NCBI RefSeq assembly: GCF_007859855.1
Contig: NZ_SJPK01000001.1
Span: 862,091-926,090, forward strand
Reading direction: 5' to 3'
Length of the DNA stretch: 64,000 bases
Source of the DNA: Allorhodopirellula solitaria
Lineage (GTDB): Bacteria > Planctomycetota > Planctomycetia > Pirellulales > Pirellulaceae
A model generated the notes under the pieces. It was given only the letters and a program-made list of their open reading frames with translations, did not search any database and was not told the DNA's origin. Each line of letters begins with the position of its first letter. The first letter of the stretch is position 1. Positions 45,569 to 56,697 of the stretch are shown here, piece by piece. A program made the position numbers and the translations under genes.

Positions 45569-48500
45569 ATGCTCGAAGGTAGTGAACCGATGATTTTTCA
45601 ACGCATGATCGACCGTTTGACTGGTCAACCCACCCGCGTCTCCCGTCAACGCAAGCGAATCTCGGATCGCCGCGGCAACAACGCCCGCCGATTGAGCCTG
45701 GAAACGCTGCAAAAACGAGAGCTTTTCGCGAGTGATCTCGGAGCGATCAGCGGCACCGCGTTCATTGACGCCAACGACAATCAGACCTATGACGTCGGCG
45801 AAGCCGTGCTGAAGAACGTGGAGGTCAACCTGTACCTCGATGACGTCACGCAGAACGGCGAGTTCGATCCAGGCGAAACCCTGGTGGGGACCGCCACGAC
45901 TGGGGACGACGGCACGTACCGGTTCACGCAGCTCGACGGCGACGATACCGATACTCCACCATCACCGATCGCTCAAACTGATGATGGATTCTACGTGCTC
46001 ACGTTCGGCCCCGGTGCGGGAGGTGTTGAGGATGCGGACGGCAATCCAATCTCGGATGTCCTGCTGCCCGTCGACCAGGGAGTCCAGATCACCGATGACA
46101 CTGGAGAAACGGCCCAAAACATCGACAACTTCCAGTTTGCTCAACCCGGCCAACCCATCGGCGAAGATACCGCTGGTGAAGTGACATTCAGTCAATCGGG
46201 GGCACTGAATTCCAATGGTGGTGTGCTCGGCGATGAACGCGACGTGCAAATCAACGTGGTCACGAGTACCGGCGATAGCAGTATCTTTCGAGTCGATACG
46301 ACGCCATCGAATCCTTTCTTCACCATTCAGAATGGGAATGTCACGTCGACCGTACTCGTGCAGTACGATGGAGTTGACAGCGACGACACCAGCGACGACC
46401 AGTTGGACCTCGATGTGCAAGGCTTCGGTGTCGATGGCGTCGACATGACCGGCGGTGATAGCGAATCCGGATTGGCAATCGCCGTCAAAGCGGACCAGGA
46501 TACGACCGATGGTTTCATCGTGAAGGTCTATGATGTCGACGGAAACTCGGCAACCTACACCCAAGACCTGACTGCCAATGACCTGCAGTATCTATTCATC
46601 CCGTTCGCCGACTTCACGGCTACCGGAGCAATGGATTTCACCAAGGTGGGTGCGATCGAGGCGATCGTTGATAGTGTCAACGCCAACGATGGGGTGGGAG
46701 CTCCAAACCTGGATGTGGAAGTCTCCGTTCTTGAGTCTCAGCGATCCAACGAATATACCGTCGACGCGGCAGCGACTATCTCCACAGCGTCCATGGTTGT
46801 CGGAGGTCAAATCTTTGTCGACAACGGTAACGGAGTCACCAAACCGGATCAGGACAATGGTCTTCAAGATACTGATGAGGGACTCTTCGAAGCTTCCGCC
46901 GGCGATTTGATCCAAGTCGATCTGTACGACACCGATCCCACCGCAGGGTCAGTGACTCCTGTTGGCACGACGACGGTTGATTCCACCGGTTCGTACGACT
47001 TCAGCACCATCATTGGCGGCGATGACCTCGAACCGGGGACCTACTACGTTGTTATCCCGAGCACGCAGTTTGACTCCTCCGGTCCACTCGATGGATACAT
47101 CGGCAGCAGTATTGACACGCCCGGCAACGGTGGCGCCGATGTGACGGATGACAACGTCGACGGGGACAACGACGGTGTGTTCGTCGAGGGGCTCGGATTC
47201 GTCAGCGGGGCGATCACACTCGTCGCCGGTGCAGAACCCGATGGTAACGGCAACGTTAACAACACAGTTGATTTTGGCGTGGTGCCAACGACGGACCTGC
47301 GGGTCGATAAAACCATCGACAGCAGCAGCGACCTGGTGCTCGGCGGAACGGCAGGGTTTACCGTCACGGTGGAGAACCTCGGAGCCACTGATGCGACCGG
47401 CATCGAAGTCAGCGACGTCATCCCAACCGGCCTGACCTTCGTCAGCGTCCTCGATAGCAATGGGGTGGAGATCGCCACGACATCATCCACCAACGGTGAC
47501 GGGCTGACCGTGCAGACCTTCGCAGTGCCCGGCAGCCTCGCCTCCGGTGAGAGCGCCACCTACACGATCAACACCACCATCGATTCCGGTGCCTCGGTCG
47601 ATCCGACCAACGAAGTCATGGTGAGTGGCTTTGAAATCGAGGTCGACGCAGATCCCAATGACGCCGATCGCAATGCTGGTGACCCGCTCGACGGACCCTT
47701 GGCAAACAACATCGCCGTCGAGAGAGTGGACTTACCTCTCGTGGAGTTGTCGATCACCAAGACCGACGGTATCGATTCACCCGATACCGCAATTGCAGGT
47801 GAGGAATTGACTTATACCGTGAGCGTGAAGAACACGGGCAACGATGCCGCTGAGGCGGTCGTCGGCCTGGATGATCTTCCCGCTGGTGTTACCTACGTTG
47901 AGGGATCAGGAACCTTCACAACCGGCAGCGGTACCGTCGAGATCGTCGATGATGGCGGTGCCGATGACGGCAAGCTCCGGATTACCTTTGGCGACTTGGC
48001 GATCGACGAAGAAGAGATCGTGACCTTCTCGGTGCTCATCGATGCCGATTTTGAGGCACCCGATTCGCTGCTGAGCAATACCATCATCATCGGTGGTGAT
48101 AACATCTCGGATTCCTCGGCGAGCGATGACACAACCGTGTCCCGCGATGTCGACGTCACCGTGGACAAGTCCGTTGCGTTGACCCGCACACCCGATATCC
48201 GAGACGATAGCGATTCCGCGGACGATATTATCGACGACACGGCACCCTTTGATGTGTTTGCCGGCGGATACGTGACCTACCAAGTCATCGCTACCAACGA
48301 CGGCCCCTCCGCTGCTCGCGGCGTGACGGTCACCGATACGCTCGATTCCGGATTGACACTTGTCGCAGATAGCTTCGATGCACTGAGCAGCGGTGCCACG
48401 ATCGACGTCGACGGTCAAGACTTGACCTTCTCCGTGCCGGACCTCGCCCCCGGTGAGTCACGCACCTTCACCTTCGAGGTGTTCGTTGGCAGCGATCAAT

Positions 48501-50182
48501 TCGACCCGATTGCCAACGAAGCGACGATCGCGTCGACCGACCCTGAGACGGGCGCTGCGGCTGACAACAATACAGCGACAGTGACAATCGATCCCGATCC
48601 ACGCGTTGACCTGATCCTGGAAAAGACTGCTGACGTCGCGACCGCCGTCCCTGGCCAAGACCAAGTGGTCTACACGTTCACGGTCAGCCACGATGACGAT
48701 AGCCTATCCGACGCCATGAATGTCGATGTCAACGATGTGCTCCCAGAGGGGTTGACCGGTGTCGTCATTGACGCCCCGGATGCTACCGGAACACCTACGT
48801 TTAACACGACAACGCGAGAACTCCTGATCGAGTATGCGTCCATCCCCGTCGGCGAGACCCGCAGCTTCACCGTGACGGCCAATGTCAACGCGGATGCCAC
48901 GGCCGATCTGGTCAACACGGCTGACGTCGAAACCGCTGGCGTGACAGACCTCGACCCGACCAACAACACCGATTCGGTCACCATCACACTCACGCCCGAG
49001 TTCGATCTGACGATCTCCAAGTCGGTCGATGGTACCGGGGATGTTGCCCCTGATGAGGATGTGACGTTCACGATTGTCGTCTCGCACGACACGAGTGATG
49101 ACGGCACCGAGGCGGACAACGGGCTCAGCCCATCGATCGCTCAGGGCATCGTCGTCACCGACACGCTGCCGGACGGACTCACCTTCCAATCGGCGACTTC
49201 CGGTGGAACCGCGGTCACGCCGACCAGCACCACCAACGGTGTTATCGTATTGCCTGATTTTGATCTCGTCCCGGGATCGACACGAACGATCACCATCGTT
49301 GCGACTGCCGATAGCGACGCGGCGGGCGATCTGACCAACGATGTATCCGTCGCCGCGACGGGTGACACTCAAGCGGACAATAATGACGCTGCTGCGGTGG
49401 TCACGGTAACCCCGGAAGCCGCCGAAGCGGATGTCTACGTCACCAAGACGGTCAACGCTGAGCACGCTCAAGCAGGTAGCGAGCTAACCTATACGATCGA
49501 CGTGTTCAACGATGGTCCATCGCCTGCTGACGCGGTGTCTGTGATCGACACGCTGCCCGATGGGCTCACCTTCGTCAGCGGTACCGGGCCCAATGGTGCC
49601 CTGACCGCCGATGGCCAAACCGTGACGGTGACGCCGCTCGACGACGCACCATTGGCCTCGGGAGGCACGTTCCAGTTCACGATCGTGGCACGCATCAACG
49701 AAGGTGTCACCGCTGACCTCGTCAATACCGTGACGGTCACCACCAGCACCGCTCAGCCCGATAATGACAAATCGGATACTGCGACGGTCACCACCTCGAT
49801 CGACGAAGCCACTAACCAGATCTCTGGGATGGTGTTCCGGGACTTCAATAACAACGGGATCATGAACGGGAAGGACGGTGGCCTGGCAGGAATCGAAATC
49901 CTGTTGACCGGCGGTGATCTCGCCGCGGAGGGGATCAGGACGACCACGGACGAGAACGGCCTGTTCCAATTCGACAATCTCGTCGAAGGAGACTACGTCG
50001 TCCAGCGACTCGGAATGCCTCAGTACTTCCTCGATGGACTCGAGCAAGCCGGTACCGACGCGACTCCCGAAGACTTGGGCGACTCGATCGATGTGACGCT
50101 CGATGGAACATCGCTCAACAGTGCTCCGGACAACAACTTTGCTCTCGTACCTTACCTGAGCTATCGACTGTGCATCATCTAA
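45569..50182 (+). CDS. large surface protein: SdrD-B-like and DUF11 repeats
   Basis: 1537 residues; the ATG at 45590 is an alternative. N-terminal sorting motif LETLQKRELFA, as in other planctomycete surface proteins. Residues ~58-187 are an SdrD B-like domain (GTAFIDANDNQTYDVGE), ~410-570 a second, then six DUF11/CARDB-like repeats (each beginning V/L-x-K-T/S, e.g. DLRVDKTIDSSS, ELSITKTDGID, DLTISKSVDGT, DVYVTKTVN) of ~130-150 residues, and a last SdrD-B-like unit at ~1416-1528 (GMVFRDFNNNGIMNGKDGG). Highly acidic. Likely cell-wall or outer surface stalk. Confidence 0.88.
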   Translation: MLEGSEPMIFQRMIDRLTGQPTRVSRQRKRISDRRGNNARRLSLETLQKRELFASDLGAISGTAFIDANDNQTYDVGEAVLKNVEVNLYLDDVTQNGEFDPGETLVGTATTGDDGTYRFTQLDGDDTDTPPSPIAQTDDGFYVLTFGPGAGGVEDADGNPISDVLLPVDQGVQITDDTGETAQNIDNFQFAQPGQPIGEDTAGEVTFSQSGALNSNGGVLGDERDVQINVVTSTGDSSIFRVDTTPSNPFFTIQNGNVTSTVLVQYDGVDSDDTSDDQLDLDVQGFGVDGVDMTGGDSESGLAIAVKADQDTTDGFIVKVYDVDGNSATYTQDLTANDLQYLFIPFADFTATGAMDFTKVGAIEAIVDSVNANDGVGAPNLDVEVSVLESQRSNEYTVDAAATISTASMVVGGQIFVDNGNGVTKPDQDNGLQDTDEGLFEASAGDLIQVDLYDTDPTAGSVTPVGTTTVDSTGSYDFSTIIGGDDLEPGTYYVVIPSTQFDSSGPLDGYIGSSIDTPGNGGADVTDDNVDGDNDGVFVEGLGFVSGAITLVAGAEPDGNGNVNNTVDFGVVPTTDLRVDKTIDSSSDLVLGGTAGFTVTVENLGATDATGIEVSDVIPTGLTFVSVLDSNGVEIATTSSTNGDGLTVQTFAVPGSLASGESATYTINTTIDSGASVDPTNEVMVSGFEIEVDADPNDADRNAGDPLDGPLANNIAVERVDLPLVELSITKTDGIDSPDTAIAGEELTYTVSVKNTGNDAAEAVVGLDDLPAGVTYVEGSGTFTTGSGTVEIVDDGGADDGKLRITFGDLAIDEEEIVTFSVLIDADFEAPDSLLSNTIIIGGDNISDSSASDDTTVSRDVDVTVDKSVALTRTPDIRDDSDSADDIIDDTAPFDVFAGGYVTYQVIATNDGPSAARGVTVTDTLDSGLTLVADSFDALSSGATIDVDGQDLTFSVPDLAPGESRTFTFEVFVGSDQFDPIANEATIASTDPETGAAADNNTATVTIDPDPRVDLILEKTADVATAVPGQDQVVYTFTVSHDDDSLSDAMNVDVNDVLPEGLTGVVIDAPDATGTPTFNTTTRELLIEYASIPVGETRSFTVTANVNADATADLVNTADVETAGVTDLDPTNNTDSVTITLTPEFDLTISKSVDGTGDVAPDEDVTFTIVVSHDTSDDGTEADNGLSPSIAQGIVVTDTLPDGLTFQSATSGGTAVTPTSTTNGVIVLPDFDLVPGSTRTITIVATADSDAAGDLTNDVSVAATGDTQADNNDAAAVVTVTPEAAEADVYVTKTVNAEHAQAGSELTYTIDVFNDGPSPADAVSVIDTLPDGLTFVSGTGPNGALTADGQTVTVTPLDDAPLASGGTFQFTIVARINEGVTADLVNTVTVTTSTAQPDNDKSDTATVTTSIDEATNQISGMVFRDFNNNGIMNGKDGGLAGIEILLTGGDLAAEGIRTTTDENGLFQFDNLVEGDYVVQRLGMPQYFLDGLEQAGTDATPEDLGDSIDVTLDGTSLNSAPDNNFALVPYLSYRLCII

Positions 50183-50329
50183 TGCACTGATATTTCACGA
50201 ACACTTCGTTTGTCACGATCGACGGGAGCCGGTGTTTTTAACGGTCGTTGACAAACAGGGTCGGGGGGCCCGAAGTGTTCGCGGAGACTGCAGCGTGTGC
50301 GGGATTCAAATCGCCACACTGCCAATGAA

Positions 50330-50365
50330 GCTCGGTCTTTCGGGGGGAAGACCGGGCGTTTTTTG
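50330..50365 (+). terminator. intrinsic terminator after the DUF11 gene
   Basis: Stem CGGTCTT (50333-50339) pairs with AAGACCG (50348-50354) around an 8-base GC-rich loop, followed by GGCG and a TTTTTT run. It points rightward, about 150 bases beyond the DUF11 stop and before the convergent sulfatase. Confidence 0.78.
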
Positions 50366-50413
50366 TTTCGCCGCTCGACACCCGCTCTCTCAATCGGTTT
50401 CGAGTTCCAATTG

Positions 50414-51841
50414 TTAATAGTCGCTGCCCTGGTCACTTTCCTGGCAGGATGACTGCCACTGGCGGAACTCGTCCCAGAGACGGGCGACAATCTCGGGGTG
50501 GGAGGAAGACAGGTCGTTCTGTTCCGATGGATCGTTCAGCAGATCGTACAGTTCCAGTGTCTTGCCGCCGTTGCCACTGAAGAGTTTGTATCGATTCGTG
50601 GTCCAAGCGACTTGGTTTCGTGATTGAAAACCGATCGGTTCGGTTCGCTCGGACTGCGTCCCCTGCAGCACCGGTAGCAGCGAGATACCGTCGAGCGGCC
50701 GCGCGCCCGCGTATTGAACACTGAGAGTGTCGAGGATCGTGGGGAGGTAGTCGCTCGTCACCGCTGGGAACGACGTCACACGCCCAGGCTTCACCTGGGA
50801 AGGCCATTGCAGGATGCCGGGCACTCGAACGCCTCCCTCGTAGAGCGAGCGTTTACGGCCCCGAAAGTCGCCTGCCGATCCCGGGCTCTTGGCATTGCCT
50901 TCGGGACCATTGTCGGAACAGAACCAGAGCATGGTATTGTCCGTGACTCCAGCATCGGCCAACGTCTTGCGCAACCGTCCGATTTGATCGTCCATCGCTG
51001 TCACGCAGCCATAGTAGTTCCGTTCGTGCAGATCGTACTGGGAATACATCTTCGCGTACTTCGGCCCCGCGACGACGGGCAGGTGCGGTGTGTGGAACCA
51101 AATCACCGCGAAGAACGGTTTCTTCTCGCCCGCAGCTTGCTTGACAAAGGGAACCGCACGATCCATCAACACGCGCGAATCGTCGCCGTCGAGATTGTCA
51201 GTGACCTTTTCACCTCGCTCGTTCCAATAGTAGGTTCCGTACGGAGCGTCCTCCTCGTCCGCACCAAGTGAATCCCACCCTATCTTCGTAGGTCCCGTCT
51301 TCGGCTTGCGCATCGGATCCCAGGTCGGTACCTTGGATTCCGTAGAAAAACAGGTGTCAAATCCGTTCTCCCATGGCGGCGAGTAAACTTCGGTGCTCTT
51401 GGGGCCACCCCGGTTGGCATCCTTTTCGGTCGTGGTCAAGGTTCCTAGATGCCACTTGCCGAAATGCCCCGTCTTGTACCCCTGTTTCTGGAGTAGTTCG
51501 GCAAGTGTCAACTCTTCCGTTTTCAGCTGCCCAGTGTTCGCGAAGTAGATTCCATACCGGAAGGGATGACGACCGGTCAGACAGGAGCCTCGCGTAGGAC
51601 TGCAGACGGGTGCCGCCGCATAAAAGCGATCGAACGTGATCCCTGACGCTGCCATCTCGTCGAGGTGTGGTGTATGAATAGGTGATTCGGGACGGAAGCT
51701 CTTGAGATCGCCCCAACCGAGATCGTCCGCCATCATCAGAATGATGTTGGGAGGCTGGACTGGCTCCTCACCCCGAGAAGTTCCCATCATCACCATGGCG
51801 AGAATGAGAGAGAAAATCGTTCGATAACGCACCGTTGTCAC
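50414..51841 (-). CDS. type I sulfatase
   Basis: 475 residues from GTG 51841, which begins a signal peptide (TIFSLILAMVMMGTSRG); longer in-frame starts are TTG. Formylglycine motif C80-S-P-T-R in VCSPTRGSCLTGRHP, metal-site MMADDLGWGD and FCSDNGPEGN. First of three sulfatases in a row on this strand. Substrates are probably sulfated algal polysaccharides (inference). Confidence 0.9.
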   Translation of the reverse strand: MTTVRYRTIFSLILAMVMMGTSRGEEPVQPPNIILMMADDLGWGDLKSFRPESPIHTPHLDEMAASGITFDRFYAAAPVCSPTRGSCLTGRHPFRYGIYFANTGQLKTEELTLAELLQKQGYKTGHFGKWHLGTLTTTEKDANRGGPKSTEVYSPPWENGFDTCFSTESKVPTWDPMRKPKTGPTKIGWDSLGADEEDAPYGTYYWNERGEKVTDNLDGDDSRVLMDRAVPFVKQAAGEKKPFFAVIWFHTPHLPVVAGPKYAKMYSQYDLHERNYYGCVTAMDDQIGRLRKTLADAGVTDNTMLWFCSDNGPEGNAKSPGSAGDFRGRKRSLYEGGVRVPGILQWPSQVKPGRVTSFPAVTSDYLPTILDTLSVQYAGARPLDGISLLPVLQGTQSERTEPIGFQSRNQVAWTTNRYKLFSGNGGKTLELYDLLNDPSEQNDLSSSHPEIVARLWDEFRQWQSSCQESDQGSDY

Positions 51842-51964
51842 CTCAGCTAACAGGAATAGAAAATAGAAGAACCGGTTCGGTGGAGACCTGTGCCATCCAT
51901 TGCCCGCTATAAACCGAGTCAACTGTTAGCCTGCAAAGGATCCCTGCCAGTTCGAGAAGGCTGC

Positions 51965-53536
51965 TTAGTTCTCTTGCGCGTACTCCGACGGAGACATCCA
52001 GATGAGATCCTTCCAGTATTCCGTGTCGTTGGATTGCTTCTCGCCCGGCGTCGTCCGGCCCTGGGTGACGATGCGGTTGATACTCTCAATCAACGCCTGG
52101 ACCTTGTCCGGGTACTCGGCTGCGACGTTTCGCGTTTCAGCTCGATCCCGCCCGAGATGATAGAGTTCATGCGCGTCAGTGTTACCGCCCAGAACGAGTT
52201 TCCAATCACCGTCGGTGACCGCATAGCGATGCTGACCGCCACCGTTGCCATGTGTGATCAGCGGCAATCGCTGGGACACGGAATCGGGGTCCGTCAGTAC
52301 CGCTGCGAAACTCTGGCTGTCTTCGCCCGCATCCTCAGGAAGATCCACGCCGACCAATTCACCGATCGTTGCTAACAGATCGACTTGCCCGACGATTCGG
52401 TCGGACTGGCGGCCAGGCTGCACAATGCCGGCAGGCCAGCGCACCAGGAACGGTACCCGGTGGCCGCCTTCGTAGACGGAGCGTTTGCCCCCGCGCAGTC
52501 CGCCCCTGCTATCGTGGCCGTGCGATTGAATCCGCTGCTTCCACGAGTTTTCCGGGCCATTATCGCTGGTGAACACGATCAATGTGTTTTCGTCGATCCC
52601 TGCCCGCTGAAGAAATCGCAAGATCCGGCCGACATGGTGATCGGTTTCAATCACAAACTCTCCATACGCACCCGCGTCACCCTGACCGTGAAACTCAGGC
52701 AGTGGACAGACGGGGTAGTGCGGCGCGGTGTACGGCAGATAGACGAGGAATGGCTTTCCGTCTTTGGCGTCGTCCACCTTTCCACCCATCCACTCGATCG
52801 CTTCGTCGGTGAATCGCGTGAGGCATTGGTTATCGATGAAGTCCGGAGCCACCTCGAGAACCCCGTTCTTGGAGAGGTCGCGCGCACCACGATCGTCGTA
52901 GGGCGGCATGATGCGATAGTCACTATGGCGAGCGTTCTTCTTTTTGCTTGTCAACTGCGTTGGTGGTACCGCCGCATAACGCCCTTCGAACCACGCCAAC
53001 ACCCCGTAGTTCATCGAAGCGGGGATGCCGTAGTAGTAGTCGAAACCTTTATCGAGAGGCATGTTGACTGTGGGCTGGGACCAATCCCGGTTCTGCTTGG
53101 TGCCTGGGAAGTCCATCCCGAGATGCCATTTGCCCACCATCGCGGTGTGATATCCCTGTTCCTTGAGCAGCGAAGCGATGGTGAGCCGACCGTCGTCGAT
53201 CAAACACTCAGCTTCCGCCCCAAAAACACCCTGTTTGAGGTGGGTTCGCCAGGGGTAGCGGCCCGTCAACAGTCCATAGCGTGACGGCGTGCAAACCGAA
53301 TCGGCACTATGGCCGCGGGTGAACATGACCCCCTCGCGAGCCAGACGATCGAGGTTCGGTGTCTGAAATTTCGCGTCAGGATTCATCGCGCTGACGTCAC
53401 CATAGCCCTGGTCATCGGTATAGATGATGATGACGTTCGGCAGTGGCTCGGCAGCCCCTGTCAGACTCACCGACAGGATCGCGATGAGGAGAAAAGCCGA
53501 TTGAAACAACCTTGAAATTTTCACGTTCTCACTCAT
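51965..53536 (-). CDS. type I sulfatase
   Basis: 523 residues from ATG 53536 (a GTG three codons earlier is possible). Signal peptide LFQSAFLLIAILSVSLTGAA. C82-T-P-S-R in VCTPSRYGLLTGRYPW; IYTDDQGYGD and TSDNGPENSWKQR are the metal and sulfate contacts. Lies ~120 bp upstream of the next sulfatase in the same direction. Confidence 0.92.
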   Translation of the reverse strand: MSENVKISRLFQSAFLLIAILSVSLTGAAEPLPNVIIIYTDDQGYGDVSAMNPDAKFQTPNLDRLAREGVMFTRGHSADSVCTPSRYGLLTGRYPWRTHLKQGVFGAEAECLIDDGRLTIASLLKEQGYHTAMVGKWHLGMDFPGTKQNRDWSQPTVNMPLDKGFDYYYGIPASMNYGVLAWFEGRYAAVPPTQLTSKKKNARHSDYRIMPPYDDRGARDLSKNGVLEVAPDFIDNQCLTRFTDEAIEWMGGKVDDAKDGKPFLVYLPYTAPHYPVCPLPEFHGQGDAGAYGEFVIETDHHVGRILRFLQRAGIDENTLIVFTSDNGPENSWKQRIQSHGHDSRGGLRGGKRSVYEGGHRVPFLVRWPAGIVQPGRQSDRIVGQVDLLATIGELVGVDLPEDAGEDSQSFAAVLTDPDSVSQRLPLITHGNGGGQHRYAVTDGDWKLVLGGNTDAHELYHLGRDRAETRNVAAEYPDKVQALIESINRIVTQGRTTPGEKQSNDTEYWKDLIWMSPSEYAQEN

Positions 53537-53716
53537 TGGATTCACTTGTTATCCAACGAAGTACAGATTCGCCGGAGGAGCCAGCATTATGGCAGGGTTC
53601 AGCACAACATGCCAACAAAAACGGCTCGCCCGGCCTCTCGAAGCGTTGCAATTGCCGGTGTCTATGAGGTTGTCCGTGGCCTGGCTCTTCGCGCGCGGCA
53701 AGCGATGGTTCGGTGG

Positions 53717-55138
53717 TTACTTCTGCCCACGAGACGCCGCATCGATGTATTTCTGCCGAGTCGCTTCCTCACTTCGCACGTTTCGACCATGAGCGTCGGG
53801 CCACTTCGGAGCCACGTTTCCTTCGTCCCACTGCGCGAGCCTTTGCTCTAAACGCTCGACGGTATCGGGGTGCTCGGCGGAAATGTCATTCCTTTCCCAG
53901 GGGTCTGTCGCCAGATCGAACAGAAAGGTGTGGTCCTTGTACGCACTCTTCACCAGCTTCATGTCTCCCTCGCGAACCGCGTACCCGTACTGCTCGTCGC
54001 CCATCGCATAACGCCAAAACAGTGTTCTCGGATCTTGGGTTCGCTCGTTGCTAGTGAGCATTGGAATCAAGTCGACTCCATCGAGTCGCTCGGTCGATTC
54101 CGAAGAGGCGCCAGCGGCCGATACCGCAGTGGGAAAGATGTCGAGCGCCGAGACGGGCGAGTCGATCGTAACGCCTGACGGGATTCGTGCTGGCCATTTC
54201 ATCACAAAGGGCACGCGGATGCCTCCCTCGAACAACATCCCCTTGTGCCCACGATAGGGAAAGTTCACTGCATGTTCCCGGCGGCCACCGTTGTCACTGT
54301 AGAAGATAACGAGAGTATTCTCATCCGCTCCGACCTCGGCGAGTTTCTGCATCACTCGCCCGATGCCCTCATCCATCGCCGCGACCATTGCGCCATAGAC
54401 AGCGCGGCCACCGTATTCGATGTGCTCGGTTCTCGCCAAGTGTTGTCTCGTCGCGTGATCCGGCGCATGCGGAGCGTTGTACGCCAGGTAAAGAAAGAAG
54501 GGGTTTTCATGCTGCCGTTGAACGAACGAGACAGCTTCGGCGGAGAAGTCGTCGGTGAGATGGGTCAATGATTCCTTGTCGATGGGGTCGTCGCCTCGAT
54601 GAACGCCAAAATGAATCGGTTTCCTACCCAGGTCACCCCAATAGCTCATCGATCCAGCACTGAATCCAAACCATTCGTCAAATCCTCGCCGGTTGGGCCA
54701 AAAAGGCTTCGCATCGCCGAGGTGCCATTTGCCGATGGCTCCCGTCGTGTACCCAGCATCCTGCAGGGCGTTCGCTAGTGTTCGTTCGGAAAGCGGCAGT
54801 CCAGTGCCCTCGCCGTCCTCGAACTCTGCGGTGAGTGGCGGATTGCATTCATGACCGAAGCGTTGCTGGTATCGCCCTGTTAGCAACCCCGCTCGACTGG
54901 GACTGCAATAGGGATGCGACGCGTAACCGGATGAAAAGACGGCGCCCGATTCAGCGATCCTGTCCAGGTTCGGTGTCGGAATCTCTTTGCAGCCATTGAA
55001 TCCGACATCGCTGTATCCGAGGTCGTCGGCGACAATAAGAATGATATTGGGGCGTTCGGCAGCGGGCAAAACTGTGTCAGCGCACGCCATGCCGATGGCC
55101 ACAGCAAACGCCAACACGGAAAATTGTTTCGATCTCAT
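53717..55138 (-). CDS. type I sulfatase
   Basis: 473 residues from ATG 55138, where a signal peptide begins (FSVLAFAVAIGMACADTVLPA). C78-S-P-S-R in YCSPSRAGLLTGRYQQRFG; VADDLGYSD and YSDNGGRR are present. Similar sulfatases are often heparan-, carrageenan- or galactan-acting, but the substrate cannot be read here. Confidence 0.92.
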   Translation of the reverse strand: MRSKQFSVLAFAVAIGMACADTVLPAAERPNIILIVADDLGYSDVGFNGCKEIPTPNLDRIAESGAVFSSGYASHPYCSPSRAGLLTGRYQQRFGHECNPPLTAEFEDGEGTGLPLSERTLANALQDAGYTTGAIGKWHLGDAKPFWPNRRGFDEWFGFSAGSMSYWGDLGRKPIHFGVHRGDDPIDKESLTHLTDDFSAEAVSFVQRQHENPFFLYLAYNAPHAPDHATRQHLARTEHIEYGGRAVYGAMVAAMDEGIGRVMQKLAEVGADENTLVIFYSDNGGRREHAVNFPYRGHKGMLFEGGIRVPFVMKWPARIPSGVTIDSPVSALDIFPTAVSAAGASSESTERLDGVDLIPMLTSNERTQDPRTLFWRYAMGDEQYGYAVREGDMKLVKSAYKDHTFLFDLATDPWERNDISAEHPDTVERLEQRLAQWDEGNVAPKWPDAHGRNVRSEEATRQKYIDAASRGQK

Positions 55139-55462
55139 TTTGAACTCCAATCCTACTCTCTGATGGTTCACAACAACGACAAAAAAACTAGCCAGCACCG
55201 GACATCGGCCGCAGCATCCCGAGCAACCCAGAATGAAGCGGACGCATGCGAGTTTCGTCTTCTCAACGAATTGCCAGTCTAGTCGTTTTGCCTTGGCTGG
55301 GTTTCCTCCCGGCCGACGATCCATCGATAGGCAGTTCACGTGCACTGATTTCACCGGTGTGAACGAGGATGATGCTAAGACTTTCAGCAGCTCACCACCT
55401 GGTTGCAAACGGTGCAAACGCGGCAACGGCCGGCATGCTCATCGCGATCGCGACGCGTGGAT
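55139..55462. other. intergenic, nothing recognised
   Basis: About 320 bp between the sulfatase start and the GH43-like stop. No convincing ORF, RNA or long repeat seen; it probably holds the sulfatase promoter. Confidence 0.4.
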
Positions 55463-56608
55463 TCAGGGGGAGTCGGTCGGTGGTGCGAGGGGAATGTGAA
55501 CGTTGAAGGAATGTGCCTTCTGCTGGGTTGGCTCGGCCGCGCAGAACAAGACTTTCGGCAGTCCATTTTCCAGCCAGAGTTGCGGGCGCTCGAGACGATG
55601 GAATGACTGCTCGCTGCCATCGGCCCAGGTAACAATTCGCTGCAGTACCCAGGGGTGCTCGGCGACTTTCCAATCCAGTCCGTCGGTGGACGTGAACAGA
55701 GCCAGGGAATCCTCACCGGTGCCGTTGAAGTGACCGTTGTGATCATTCACGATCGCCCAGCATCGATCACCTTCTGCCCAGACATAGGGATCCTCAGCGG
55801 GGAACTTGACGCCGGGGGCAGTGAACAGGGGCTTATTCTGTTTTTCGAAGGGGCCAAGCGGTGATCGTGAGGTCGCCGCCAAATGCACGACAGGTCCCCC
55901 GAAAGGCATCCGCCCCTGGGTGCCGACAGCTTTGTAAATCAGGACATACGTGCCGTCGGATCGACGCAGGATCGACGGGTTGCTGGTCATCAATTCATCG
56001 TGCGCACCAGGCGTCGGTGTGACATCGATCAACGGTTTATTGAATCGTTTCCAAGGGCCAGCAGGATGGTCGGCGACGGCGACTCCGATGCGTTGGTGGT
56101 TGCGGTGAATCGAGTTGAGCTTCACCGTCGCATGTCCATCCCCATAATTCCCCATGTAATACAGGTAGTACTTGCCATCAAATTCGTGGACGGTCGGATT
56201 GTGTGTACACATTCCATCCCAAAATTCCGCGCCGCGAACTGGCAATGCCACATCGACGTGCTCGTAGGGGCCCAACGGGTCATTGGCGACGGCGTGAGCG
56301 ATCTCCGAATGCGTCACCCAAGCGTTGTGGCCGAGTTTGCGGGGCCAACGGCTATAGAGCAAGTGACATTTGCCCTCGCTGTCGCGGACCATGCTGCCGC
56401 CCCAGATGTAGTAGTTTTCGTCAATGAATTTAGCCGAACCGGGAACCGGCGAGACCATCGATCGAAAGTTCAGGCTGGATGGCGGTCCTTGAGATTTCTC
56501 CTCTGACTTGCTCTGCGCAGGATCGTCTCCCATCGCCGCCGCTGCCCCGAGACATCCCATGCTGACGGCAAGGACAATCGCGATTGCGGGCAATCTTTCA
56601 GATATCAT
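55463..56608 (-). CDS. GH43-like five-bladed propeller glycosidase
   Basis: 381 residues with a signal peptide ([17 protein letters not shown]). Repeated short motifs ([59 protein letters not shown]) resemble the blades and acidic catalytic residues of GH43/GH32/GH117-type enzymes. Probably trims exo-sugars in the periplasm. I cannot assign a family more precisely. Confidence 0.7.
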   Translation of the reverse strand: MISERLPAIAIVLAVSMGCLGAAAAMGDDPAQSKSEEKSQGPPSSLNFRSMVSPVPGSAKFIDENYYIWGGSMVRDSEGKCHLLYSRWPRKLGHNAWVTHSEIAHAVANDPLGPYEHVDVALPVRGAEFWDGMCTHNPTVHEFDGKYYLYYMGNYGDGHATVKLNSIHRNHQRIGVAVADHPAGPWKRFNKPLIDVTPTPGAHDELMTSNPSILRRSDGTYVLIYKAVGTQGRMPFGGPVVHLAATSRSPLGPFEKQNKPLFTAPGVKFPAEDPYVWAEGDRCWAIVNDHNGHFNGTGEDSLALFTSTDGLDWKVAEHPWVLQRIVTWADGSEQSFHRLERPQLWLENGLPKVLFCAAEPTQQKAHSFNVHIPLAPPTDSP

Positions 56609-56697
56609 TTTGACTTGTAGTCCTTTTCACTCGGTGGTCAAAACCGGTGTTGCCGAATGGCCGAGTGGGGAGTGTTTGCAACGTTCACGTGATTCTT

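Noticed and set aside
52385-53284. Rightward frame of 299 codons
   Set aside because: Antisense to a sulfatase.
53546-53851. 101-codon rightward frame
   Set aside because: Overlaps the end of a sulfatase on the other strand and has no domain.
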